From Pseudomonadota bacterium (lineage in GTDB: Bacteria; Pseudomonadota; Alphaproteobacteria; Sphingomonadales; Sphingomonadaceae), in assembly GCA_023423775.1 (NCBI GenBank), contig JAFAEZ010000050.1, positions 1-7,680 on the forward strand: a stretch of DNA of 7,680 nt, in the 5' to 3' direction. A program made the position numbers and the translations under genes. Below the pieces are notes generated by a model that had not been told where the DNA came from, did not search any database, and saw only the letters and a list, made by a program, of their open reading frames with translations. Shown here one piece after another: positions 1 to 6,686 of the stretch (positions are counted from its first letter, which is position 1; every line of letters starts with the position of its first letter).

Positions 1-37
1 GGCCAGGGCCGAACGGCGGGTCAGCCCGGCCACTCGC

Positions 38-2485
38 TCAGAAGCGGAAGCGGCCGGTGATGCCGTAGGTGCGCGGCTGGCCGATATTGAAGCCGAGCCG
101 CGCCCGTCCGCCGCGTTCGCGATCGAACGAGAGCAAGGGATTCTCGTCGAACAGATTGTTCACGTAGGCGGTGAGGCTGAGGCCGTTGTCCCATTCGATG
201 CCGGCGCTGAGATTGACCAGCTCGTAACCGGGCAGCTTGAGATCGAGCAGGGTCGTCGCCCCGGGGGGCAGGCCGCCGAACGGCGCGAGATTGTGGACGA
301 AGGTGCCGGCGCCCGGTTCCTGGTCGCCGGGCTGGGTATAGCGGCTGCCGACGTGCTGGAAAGTGATGCCGAAAATGCCGTCGGTGCCGCGCTCGTCGAA
401 CGGCACGGTGTAGAAGGCGCTGGCGGCGATCTGGAACTTGGGGACCGTCGGGAGGCGGTTGCCCTCGCGGATGCCGCCGACCACGGCGCCGGTGCCGGTG
501 GTGACGGTCGAGTCGAACTCGGCCTCGACCCAGCTGCCGGCCAGCGACAGGTCCAGTCCGTCGATCGGCGTCGCGCCGAGCTCGAACTCGATGCCCATCG
601 TATGGGCCTCGGGCACGTTGAAGACGATGCGCGAGGAGCAGGAGCCGGCGTCGAGCGTCACCTGCAGGTTGGAAATGTCGGTGTAGAAGCCGGCGGCGTT
701 GAGGCGCAGCCCGCCGACCTGCGCCTTCACGCCGGCTTCGTAGTTCCACAGGGTCTCGTCGTCGAACGAGCCTGCGAAGGGTCCGAAGATCGCTTCGTCC
801 TGGTCGGTGCAGAGCGGGAGGTTGAGCGGATCGTTGACGCCGCCGAGGCGGAAGCCCTTCGACACCTGGGCGTTGAAATTGACGTTGTCCCAGGCCTCGT
901 AGGTGACGAGGAAGCGCGGCGTGAAGCCGCTCGACGAGGTCTTGTCGCCGATGCGGCGGTCGCCGTTGGCGAACAAACCGCCGGAGATGAAGTCGCGCTC
1001 CTCGCTGAAATCGTAATAGCGCACGCCGGCGGTGGCCGTCAGGCGGTCGGTGAGGTCGTAGCTCGCTTCGCCGAACAAGGCCTTCTGCTTGATGTCGTAG
1101 GGCAGGTCGGCATTGTAGGGCGAATTGAGCGGGAAGCCGTTGGCGACCGCGGCCGAGGTGCCCGCACCGAAGCGTGCGTCGGTGAAGGCGTCGTAGCCCG
1201 GGGTCGGCAGGCGCTGCTCGTAGACGCGCTTGATGTCGGAATAGAAGCCGCCGATCAGCCACTGGAACGGGCCGGTGCCGGTCGAGGCCAGCCGCAGTTC
1301 CTGGGTGAAAGTCTGGAGGTCGGTCGTGTCGCGCAAGTTCGACGGCAGCAGCACGCCGGCAGCGGGGAAGCCAAGGTCGACCGAAACGCTGCCGGTCAGC
1401 GCGCTGGCGTCGCGGCTGACCAGGATGTCGCGCTCGATGAAGCTGGTGACGCTCGTCAGCTCGACACCGCCGAAGCCGAAGCTGGCAGTCAGATCGGCGA
1501 TCACCGTCTCATCCTTGAACTTCTCGTCGAGCAGCAGGAACTGCTCGCGCTCGTCGAAGGTGACCGGCGGACGGCCGCCCGGCGCGGCGGGGTTGGTGAG
1601 CGGATTGGCGTAGAGGTTGAACACCTCCTGGCGGTTGAAGCCGTCGACCGAGATCTTCTGGTAGACCACGCGCGGCGTGATCGTGACATTGTCGCTCGGC
1701 TGGATGCTGAGCGCGAGGCGGCCGCCGGTGCGATGGCCGCCATTGATGTCCTCGTCGATCCCGCCGCCTTCACGGCGCGCGTTGATGAAGCCGCCATATT
1801 CGGTGTGATAGGCGACCGCGCGCACGGCCATGATGCCGTCGATCAGCGGCAGATTGACCGCGGCCTTCAGGTGACCGCCGAGATCGTCGCCGTCGACAAG
1901 GTTGAGATTGCCTTCGATCTGGCCCTCGAGACGATCGACGTTGGGCTGGTTGGTGATGTAGCGGATCGTGCCGCCGACCGAGCCGGAGCCGAACAAGGTG
2001 CCCTGCGGCCCGCGCAGAGTCTCGACGCGGTTGAGATCGAACAGGTCGAGATCGGGCGTGAACAGCGACAGCGAGATCACCGATTCATCGAGATAGACGC
2101 CGACCTGTTCCTTTACGCCCGGCTGGTCGCGGACGATCTGGCCGGCCGAGACGCCGCGCACCGAAACCTGGCTCTGGCCGGGCCCGAGATTCTGGACGGT
2201 GAGGCCGGCGACGTTGCGCGACAGATCCTCGACCGTGGTCGCGCCCGACCGTTGGATGTCTTCCTCGCTCTGCGCGTTGATCGAGAAGGGCACGTCAAGG
2301 ATCGTCGAAGCGCGCTTCATGGCGGTGACGATGATGGCGTCATCCTGCTGCGCGGCGGCGGTCGGGTCCTGCGGCGCGGCCCCGCCTTGCGCCAAAGCCG
2401 GCGAAGCAAAGGCGAGGAAGGCGGTGAGCGAGGTTCCAGCCGCGAGGGCGGCTTTTCTCCAAGAGGCGGGCTTCGGGCTCGGCAT
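38..2485 (-). CDS. TonB-dependent outer-membrane receptor, 815 aa
   Basis: This is a ligand-gated outer-membrane channel that takes up a scarce substrate using energy from TonB-ExbB-ExbD. The sequence shows a Sec signal peptide (about residues 1-32, ending ALA before QGG), a TonB-box-like AIIVTA at 50-55, and a plug domain from about 60 to 180. The plug carries the family signature VETLRGPQGTLFGSGSVGG near 154-172. A long beta-barrel follows and ends in phenylalanine (GRFRF), as outer-membrane proteins do. The start at 2485 is chosen because GGAGG lies 9 nt upstream and the signal peptide follows directly; the frame stays open another 21 codons, but those run through the ribosome site. There is no N-terminal FecA-type signalling domain, so it is not a sigma/anti-sigma transducer. 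The substrate cannot be read from sequence; sphingomonad paralogues serve iron chelates, sugars, peptides or aromatics. Identity as a receptor is very sure, ligand unknown. Confidence 0.97.
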   Translation of the reverse strand: MPSPKPASWRKAALAAGTSLTAFLAFASPALAQGGAAPQDPTAAAQQDDAIIVTAMKRASTILDVPFSINAQSEEDIQRSGATTVEDLSRNVAGLTVQNLGPGQSQVSVRGVSAGQIVRDQPGVKEQVGVYLDESVISLSLFTPDLDLFDLNRVETLRGPQGTLFGSGSVGGTIRYITNQPNVDRLEGQIEGNLNLVDGDDLGGHLKAAVNLPLIDGIMAVRAVAYHTEYGGFINARREGGGIDEDINGGHRTGGRLALSIQPSDNVTITPRVVYQKISVDGFNRQEVFNLYANPLTNPAAPGGRPPVTFDEREQFLLLDEKFKDETVIADLTASFGFGGVELTSVTSFIERDILVSRDASALTGSVSVDLGFPAAGVLLPSNLRDTTDLQTFTQELRLASTGTGPFQWLIGGFYSDIKRVYEQRLPTPGYDAFTDARFGAGTSAAVANGFPLNSPYNADLPYDIKQKALFGEASYDLTDRLTATAGVRYYDFSEERDFISGGLFANGDRRIGDKTSSSGFTPRFLVTYEAWDNVNFNAQVSKGFRLGGVNDPLNLPLCTDQDEAIFGPFAGSFDDETLWNYEAGVKAQVGGLRLNAAGFYTDISNLQVTLDAGSCSSRIVFNVPEAHTMGIEFELGATPIDGLDLSLAGSWVEAEFDSTVTTGTGAVVGGIREGNRLPTVPKFQIAASAFYTVPFDERGTDGIFGITFQHVGSRYTQPGDQEPGAGTFVHNLAPFGGLPPGATTLLDLKLPGYELVNLSAGIEWDNGLSLTAYVNNLFDENPLLSFDRERGGRARLGFNIGQPRTYGITGRFRF

Positions 2486-2534
2486 GACGGCGTTCCTCCA
2501 GTCTGCTTTATTTCGGAGGAAGAATATCGGCGAC

Positions 2535-2546
2535 GTACGTTCGTAC
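2535..2546. promoter_or_regulatory. Candidate operator, GTACG-TT-CGTAC dyad
   Basis: A perfect 5-bp inverted repeat with a 2-bp centre lies about 50 bp upstream of the receptor start. A second short palindrome with the same GTAC core, TTGTACAA, sits at 2577-2584, so three GTAC cores fall within about 50 bp. The position, between likely promoter and leader, suits a repressor or activator site for the receptor gene. No regulator gene lies in the window and I do not recognise the motif, so this is inference from symmetry and position. Confidence 0.3.
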
Positions 2547-2621
2547 AAGCGGAGTCACGCGAAAGCTCCACCTCTGTTGTACAAAGGATACAGTCAAAGT
2601 GGTCTCTATCGAACTACGGCG

Positions 2622-2692
2622 CTGCAAAGTAACGGCAAAAGGGCATACTTATACTTTAGTTATAAGATAGGTCCATTTGCGATACTTTGCAG
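2622..2692. repeat. 71-bp imperfect palindrome with two concentric dyads
   Basis: CTGCAAAGTA at 2622-2631 is repeated exactly inverted as TACTTTGCAG at 2683-2692. Inside it CTTATA (2648-2653) and TATAAG (2661-2666) form a second exact dyad. Both share the same centre at base 2657, and several further positions between the arms also pair (for example 2633-2634 with 2680-2681, and 2637-2638 with 2676-2677). It could be an operator bound by a multimeric regulator, a structured transcript start, or the relic of a small palindromic mobile element. No flanking target duplication was recognised. Confidence 0.55.
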
Positions 2693-2754
2693 GCGCGCCT
2701 TTCCATTGAGGGTGCAGGGGCGCGAGCGTAACATGGGGCATTGGGAGGTGCGCC

Positions 2755-3828
2755 ATGGCCGAGACGATGTCCCTTTGGCTGGATGCGCTCGTGCCGCCGC
2801 CGGGCAGCAGAGACGCCATGGATGCCGCCGCCCCGGACTCAGTCGAGATCAGCTTTCTCGACGCGAGAGGAGGGACCGTGGCGGAGCCGGTCGCGCTCGC
2901 CTTGCCCGAGCCGATCGCGGTCGAGAGCTGGTCCGACGACGGGCCGGGATGGAGCGAGGTGCGGCCGCCGCTCTCACTCGACCTGGACGGCGCCAGCGAC
3001 GCGGTCTCGGTCCGTGCCGCGGCCGGCGGAGCGGTGCGGAGCTTCCCCTTGGCAGCGGTCCGCGCCGGGCGGCCGCGCCGGCCGGACGCCATGCGCCACT
3101 GGGGCGCCGCCAACGGCTGGACCCTGATCGTGGTGGCCGAGATGTTCGGCGACGAGGACCGCTTCTTCGACGCCTGCGACGCCCTTTTTTCGTTCATCAC
3201 GCACGAAGCCCCGTTCGACGAGTCCAATGTTCAGGCGCGCTTCGGAATGACGGGACTGTTCTGGACGAGCGGTCCAGGCGGGCTGTTCAACACAGCCGAG
3301 ACCGCAGTCCGGCGCATCCTGGGCGATGGCCGGCTGGTGCGCAAATTCGTCAAGAAGGCGGGCGTGAGCGGGCACAAGGTGCTGGTGCTGATCGACAGCC
3401 CGAACCGCGGCGGGGCCGGCGGCGTCGGCGAGGAGCCGGCCTGGTCGACTATCACCGGGGCGCTGGGAGAGGAGTGGCAGGCGGTTGCAATGCACGAACT
3501 CGGCCACAGTCTCGGCCTCGCCGACGAATATGAAGCGACCGGGGTCGGAAGCGAGCCGGCGACGCTGGAGCCCAATGTCAGCCGATCGCGCGATGCCGCG
3601 CAGACCGACTGGGCGGCGCTCTGCTCACCCGGCCTGTTCCACAATCCCACCTGCGCGGCGGGAGCACCGCTTACCCAGCCCGCTGGGACCGTCGGAACGT
3701 TCGAAGGCGCGCGCTACCGGCAGTTCGGCCGCTATCGCCCGGCGGCCGACTGCCGGATGCGCAGCACCTCGGCGCCCTTCTGCCCGGTCTGCTGCGCGCA
3801 TATCCGTGCGACGATCGCCGCGGCGTGA
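2755..3828 (+). CDS. M64-family (IgA-peptidase-like) zinc metallopeptidase, 357 aa
   Basis: This is a predicted zinc endopeptidase. Its core is HELGHSLGLADEYE from residue 247: H247 and H251 are zinc ligands, E248 the catalytic base, and the HExxHxxGxxD spacing makes D257 the likely third ligand, as in metzincins with an Asp ligand. Other M64 landmarks are present in order: a DxFFDACDALF segment with APF near 135-150, a glycine-rich NRGGAGG strand around 220, EPNVS after the active site, and a C-terminal FEGARYRQFGRYRPAADCRMRS then PFCPVC (cysteines 333, 343, 346, 347), with M335 the probable Met-turn. The first 115 residues are an acidic, weakly conserved region. The start is fixed by GGGAGG 6 nt upstream. 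Unlike the secreted family founders it shows no signal peptide or membrane segment, so it may act in the cytoplasm or leave by another route. Family assignment is firm; the substrate is unknown. Confidence 0.92.
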   Translation: MAETMSLWLDALVPPPGSRDAMDAAAPDSVEISFLDARGGTVAEPVALALPEPIAVESWSDDGPGWSEVRPPLSLDLDGASDAVSVRAAAGGAVRSFPLAAVRAGRPRRPDAMRHWGAANGWTLIVVAEMFGDEDRFFDACDALFSFITHEAPFDESNVQARFGMTGLFWTSGPGGLFNTAETAVRRILGDGRLVRKFVKKAGVSGHKVLVLIDSPNRGGAGGVGEEPAWSTITGALGEEWQAVAMHELGHSLGLADEYEATGVGSEPATLEPNVSRSRDAAQTDWAALCSPGLFHNPTCAAGAPLTQPAGTVGTFEGARYRQFGRYRPAADCRMRSTSAPFCPVCCAHIRATIAAA

Positions 3829-3987
3829 GCGGGGGGATCAAGGAAGATATGCCCTGAGGCGAAGATCTCCTCGCCGGCGCGCGCCCGGGCCATCTTTTTG
3901 CGCAGGCTTTCGGGCTCGGTGCGTCTGGACCCCGGCTCTCGCCGGGGAACTGTGGAGGCTTCGCGCTTAGCGCCCGGCGTCCGCTGC
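3829..3987. other. Convergent intergenic region
   Basis: This 159-bp spacer separates the convergent ends of the peptidase and macrodomain genes. It holds a GC-rich self-complementary GGCGCGCGCC followed shortly by CATCTTTTT (3891-3899), a weak terminator candidate for the peptidase gene, and the REP-like palindrome at 3930-3947. No credible gene is seen in it. Confidence 0.5.
3930..3947. repeat. REP-like palindrome between convergent genes
   Basis: CCCCGGC-TCTC-GCCGGGG is a perfect 7-bp stem with a 4-nt loop, preceded by CTGGA. It resembles the dispersed TGGATCCCGGC-TTTC-GCCGGGATGACG family found between genes in many proteobacteria, including sphingomonads. It may help end transcription from both sides, although no T-run follows on either strand. 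No second copy was noticed in this window. Confidence 0.5.
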
Positions 3988-4491
3988 TCAGCGATGACGC
4001 GCGATTGCGGCTTCGTAATGGCTGAGGGCGTCGGCACCGAAGCAGACAAACAGGATCTCGTCGAGATCGGCCAGTTCGCTTGCGACGACCTGGGCGGCCA
4101 CGTCGGCCGCTTCGGCGACGGGATAGCCGTAGACGCCCGTCGAGATCGCCGGGAACGCGATCGTGCGCACGGCGTGCGCGCGGGCGAGGGCCAGGCTGTT
4201 GCGGTAGCAGGCGCCGAGGGTCTCCGCTTCGCCGACAGTGCCGCCTTGCCAGACCGGGCCGACGGTGTGAATCACGTGGCGGGCGGGAAGGTCGTAGCCG
4301 GCCGTAATGCGGGCCTCGCCCGGCGGGCAGCCGCCCAAAGTGCGGCATTCGGCGAGGAGGCCCGGGCCGGCGGCGCGGTGGATCGCGCCGTCAACTCCGC
4401 CACCGCCGAGCAGCGAAGCATTGGCGGCGTTGACGATCGCGTCGTGCGCGAGCGAGGTGATGTCTGCCTGGATCGCATGCCATTCGGTCAT
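3988..4491 (-). CDS. YmdB-like macrodomain protein (O-acetyl-ADP-ribose deacetylase family), 167 aa
   Basis: This is a single-domain cytoplasmic macrodomain enzyme of the MacroD/YmdB type, expected to bind ADP-ribose and hydrolyse O-acetyl-ADP-ribose or remove mono-ADP-ribose from proteins. The motifs are complete: QADIT at 8-12 with the adenine-contacting D10, AIVNAANASLLGGGGVDGAIHRAAG at 18-42 with N21, N24 and D34 matching the catalytic positions of E. coli YmdB, HTVGPVW at 75-81, and the phosphate loop AISTGVYGYP at 115-124. Length is typical and no extra domain is fused. The start at 4491 is the only methionine consistent with the domain, but no Shine-Dalgarno precedes it, and translation may depend on the gene 41 bp upstream. 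The frame stays open far upstream only as an antisense shadow of the hydrolase gene. Confidence 0.94.
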   Translation of the reverse strand: MTEWHAIQADITSLAHDAIVNAANASLLGGGGVDGAIHRAAGPGLLAECRTLGGCPPGEARITAGYDLPARHVIHTVGPVWQGGTVGEAETLGACYRNSLALARAHAVRTIAFPAISTGVYGYPVAEAADVAAQVVASELADLDEILFVCFGADALSHYEAAIARHR

Positions 4492-4532
4492 GCGGCGAGT
4501 GTGGGGCGGACCGTCCCGGGCTGCAACCGGAC

Positions 4533-5495
4533 TCAGTTCAGCCCGTCGCGCCAGGCGCCCGTGTTGCGATATTCCTCGCGGATTGTGGACGGGGGCAGCG
4601 GGTCGGTCTCGGGCTGCACCGCGACTGGCTCGGGGGCTGGAAGCGGACGCGACGCCGCGGCGGCGAAGGTCAAGGCTCCGACGCTCGCGGCGGCGCGCCG
4701 GGCCAAGGCGATCTCGGGAGCGACGAACGGATGCCGACCGGCCTCGTGCGCGGCATAGGCCTGGGCGAAGGCGGCCTTCTTCCCGGCCTCGCCGGGGAAG
4801 CGGTAGAAGATGTGGGCGCCAACCAAGGCCGCTTTTTCGAGCCTGGGCGCCCACGCCGGAAACACGGCGGTGGTGTGATAATGGGTGGCGAGGCCGACCT
4901 TATTGTCGACCCGGCCGGAAAGCGCGTCGGCGGCGATGCGGCGGGCGCGGGCCCAAGCCGCTCCGGACCGCGCGCGGAGCAGCGAGCCGTCGCAGGTGAA
5001 GGTGAACTGGCAGCCGCCGCCGGCGCGCATCGGCCCTTGATAGACGACTCCGCAGACGCTGTTCGGATAGGCCGGATGGCGGACCCGGTTGAGCACGACC
5101 TGGGCGATCGCGCGCTGGCCTTCCTCCGGCTCGGTGGCGGCTTCATAATAAATGGCGTCGGCGAGGCAATCGAGCGCGCGCATCCGGTCCGGGACGGCGC
5201 CGTGGAGCTTGAAAGCGGCGGCGGGCGTGACCGCGCCGGGTGCGAACGGCAAAGCGGCATTGGCGGCGGCGGCCTTGGCCGGGGGCAGAGCCGGATCCGC
5301 CGGTGCCGACGCGGCATCGGCCAGTGCGAGCGCGGCGGGCGGAATCGGAGCGGCGGCTGCAGTTCCAGCCGACGCGAGCCGCGCCGGCGCGACCTGGATG
5401 CAGGATGCGGTGGCGAGCAACAGGACCAAGGCGCCGGGCGCGCGGGGCCGCAGCATTCGCCGCATGCGCCTTCGCTTGTGCCAGAATCTTGCCAT
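4533..5495 (-). CDS. SleB-type cell wall hydrolase (Hydrolase_2 domain), 320 aa
   Basis: This is a predicted exported enzyme that cuts peptidoglycan glycan strands. The Hydrolase_2 domain spans about residues 103-232: ALDCLADAIYYEA with probable catalytic E118, then EEGQRAIAQVVLNRV, YPNSVCGVVYQ, CQFTFTCDGS (162-171; C148, C162 and C168 could form a disulfide), GLATHYHTTAVFPAWA (201-216) and HIFYRF. An Ala/Pro-rich linker precedes the domain and a Pro-rich low-complexity tail follows it. There is no separate peptidoglycan-binding domain. The N-terminus is very basic, then hydrophobic ALVLLLATASC, which reads as a Sec signal; C32 might be a lipidation site, though TAS is a poor lipobox. The start is uncertain: 5495 is used here, but ATG codons at 5465 and 5456 also fit the signal peptide, and a GAAGG lies just ahead of them. 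In a non-sporulating alphaproteobacterium the role would be wall remodelling, not spore germination. Confidence 0.93.
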   Translation of the reverse strand: MARFWHKRRRMRRMLRPRAPGALVLLLATASCIQVAPARLASAGTAAAAPIPPAALALADAASAPADPALPPAKAAAANAALPFAPGAVTPAAAFKLHGAVPDRMRALDCLADAIYYEAATEPEEGQRAIAQVVLNRVRHPAYPNSVCGVVYQGPMRAGGGCQFTFTCDGSLLRARSGAAWARARRIAADALSGRVDNKVGLATHYHTTAVFPAWAPRLEKAALVGAHIFYRFPGEAGKKAAFAQAYAAHEAGRHPFVAPEIALARRAAASVGALTFAAAASRPLPAPEPVAVQPETDPLPPSTIREEYRNTGAWRDGLN

Positions 5496-5708
5496 AGACC
5501 GCCGATCGGTGTGCGGGCCAAAATGCCTGCGGAGGGACGCTAACCCCTTGGGGGGCCACGTGTCTTCGGCCCTTTTCCCACTGTCCCGGAGCGGGACGGG
5601 GCGAGCGGCGGCGTTAAGACCGATACGGCGCCGAGAATCCAAACCGCTTGTGCCGCGGCCGAAACCGACGCAAGGGGCGATTTTGGGATCCCGGGCGGCA
5701 GAGGAACC
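5496..5708. promoter_or_regulatory. Divergent promoter region, hydrolase and TauE/SafE genes
   Basis: This 213-bp gap must contain the start sites of both divergent genes. The clearest structure is a perfect inverted repeat, GTCCCG-GAG-CGGGAC (5583-5597), roughly midway between the two start codons. No T-run follows it on either strand, so it looks more like a protein-binding dyad than a terminator. I find no convincing -35/-10 pair for either gene. AGAGGA just before 5709 serves the transporter gene. Confidence 0.4.
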
Positions 5709-6473
5709 ATGTTCGACCTATCCGACGTCACGCTGCTCGACATCCTCCCCTTCATCATGGTGGGCTTCGCCGCGCAGACGGTGGACGGCGCGCTGGGCAT
5801 GGCATTCGGCGTGATCTCCAACACCTTGCTGCTCAGCCTCGGTGTCCCGCCGGCGGCCGCCTCGGCCGGAGTCCACACGGTCGAGGCCTTCACCACCGGG
5901 GTCTCGGGCATCAGCCATGTCGCGCACCGCAACGTCGATTGGACGCTGTTCGCGCGGCTGATCGTCCCGGGCATCATCGGCGGCGTGCTCGGCGCCTATG
6001 TGCTGAGCAACATCCATGCGGAAACGGCGCGGCCGTTCGTGCTCATCTACCTCACCTCGATCGGCATCTACCTGCTGTGGCGCGGCGTCCGCACGGCGCC
6101 GATGGTGAAGCGACCCAAGGTGATCGAGCCGCTCGGGCTCGTCGGCGGGTTTCTCGATGCGAGCGGCGGCGGCGGATGGGGCCCGATCGTCACCTCCAAC
6201 CTGCTCGTCCAGGGCGCCGAGCCGCGCAAGGTGATCGGCACCGTCAACACCGTCGAGTTCTTCCTGTCGATGACGATCTCGGCGAGCTTCATCGCGACGC
6301 TCGGTTTCGAGGCGTTCACCGTCGCCACCGCCGGCCTGCTGATCGGCGGAGTCGCGGCGGCGCCGTTCGGCGCAATGTTCGCCAAGCGCGTGCCCGCCCG
6401 CGGCCTGATGGTGATGGTCGGCACGGTGCTGGTGCTGACCAGCCTGTACGGGGTTTACAAAGCGCTCGCCTGA
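5709..6473 (+). CDS. TauE/SafE (TSUP) family membrane transporter, 254 aa
   Basis: This is an inner-membrane protein of the sulfite exporter TauE/SafE family, whose members move sulfite, sulfoacetate or related organosulfur anions. It is hydrophobic throughout with about eight predicted membrane segments and the usual length. The internal duplication of the family is visible. The first half has GFAAQTVDGALGMAFG (residues 19-34), PPAAASAGVHTVEAF and SGISHVAHRNVDW. The second has GGFLDASGGGGWGPIVTSNLL and IGTVNTVEFF, with the matching VDGALG and GGGWGP turns. The start is supported by AGAGGA a few bases upstream. No sulfur-metabolism gene adjoins it, so the substrate cannot be inferred from context, and sulfite export is only the family label. 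Confidence 0.94.
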   Translation: MFDLSDVTLLDILPFIMVGFAAQTVDGALGMAFGVISNTLLLSLGVPPAAASAGVHTVEAFTTGVSGISHVAHRNVDWTLFARLIVPGIIGGVLGAYVLSNIHAETARPFVLIYLTSIGIYLLWRGVRTAPMVKRPKVIEPLGLVGGFLDASGGGGWGPIVTSNLLVQGAEPRKVIGTVNTVEFFLSMTISASFIATLGFEAFTVATAGLLIGGVAAAPFGAMFAKRVPARGLMVMVGTVLVLTSLYGVYKALA

Positions 6474-6686
6474 GGCACCCCGCGCCCGTTCGTCTCGCCA
6501 GATGCGGCCTTCGTCGAATACCAAGCGGGTTTGACGATGAATCGGCGGTGATGGTCGAAGCAGTGCAGCGCCCCGCCGCCCTCCCGGCCTAATGGAAAAC
6601 GAGACAGGGAGTCGTTCCAGGCTGTTGCCCCCCCGCCGGCGCGGCTCCCTGTCGAACCCATTCCGGCCCCAGGGAAGGATCGCCAG
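6474..6686. other. Spacer between TauE/SafE and UrcA genes
   Basis: These 213 bp hold no credible gene. The first 120 bases show nothing I can name. The last third contains the hairpin described separately and, at 6671-6678, the AGGGAAGG ribosome site of the UrcA gene. No terminator with a T-run was found for the transporter gene, so read-through into the UrcA gene is possible. Confidence 0.4.
6603..6653 (+). promoter_or_regulatory. Strong hairpin in the UrcA gene leader
   Basis: GACAGGGAG (6603-6611) pairs perfectly with CTCCCTGTC (6645-6653). In RNA the stem extends by U-G, C-G, G-C and U-G pairs to about 13 bp, then CC/GG after one mismatch. The loop side is C-rich. It ends 33 nt before the UrcA start codon. 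No T-run follows, so it is not a standard terminator of the transporter gene. It may stabilise the transcript, control translation or be a processed small RNA end; which is unknown. Confidence 0.5.

Larger units (their letters stand above)
2486..2754. promoter_or_regulatory. AT-rich divergent control region between receptor and peptidase genes
   Basis: This 269-bp gap must hold the promoters of both divergent genes. It is much poorer in GC than its surroundings: 2641-2690 has about 18 G/C in 50 bases. It holds a GTACG-TT-CGTAC dyad (2535-2546), a TTGTACAA palindrome (2577-2584), a large concentric inverted repeat (2622-2692), and the hexamer ATACTT at 2645-2650, 2651-2656 and 2682-2687. TATACT at 2650-2655 resembles a -10 box for the plus-strand gene, but no good -35 sits 17 nt upstream, so I assign no start site. 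Ribosome sites are clear at both ends: GGAGG before the receptor and GGGAGG (2743-2748) before the peptidase. Confidence 0.6.

Noticed and set aside
2486..2548. N-terminal extension of the receptor to an ATG at 2548
   Set aside because: The added 21 residues read through the strong GGAGG site and would precede a normal signal peptide.
293..2632. A 779-codon open frame on the plus strand, antisense to the receptor gene
   Set aside because: It is a mirror of a GC-rich gene: rich in Ala, Arg, Gly, Glu and Asp, with no recognisable domain, and opposite a receptor whose motifs are intact along its length. The absence of stops follows from codon bias.
3732..4049. Minus-strand frame of 105 codons including MARARAGEEIFASGHIFLDPPA
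   Set aside because: It looks protein-like in the middle, but it lies antisense to the conserved Cys-rich end of the peptidase, crosses the REP-like palindrome and overlaps the macrodomain gene end. No ribosome site or known domain was seen.
5541..5556. TAACCCCTTGGGGGG, reminiscent of the phage T7 terminator
   Set aside because: The likeness is limited to the short CCCC-TT-GGGG core; there is no long stem and no T-run, and no phage or vector sequence lies nearby.
5709..6473. Naming the transporter as a sulfite exporter
   Set aside because: The family is broad and no sulfur or taurine genes adjoin it, so only the family name is justified.
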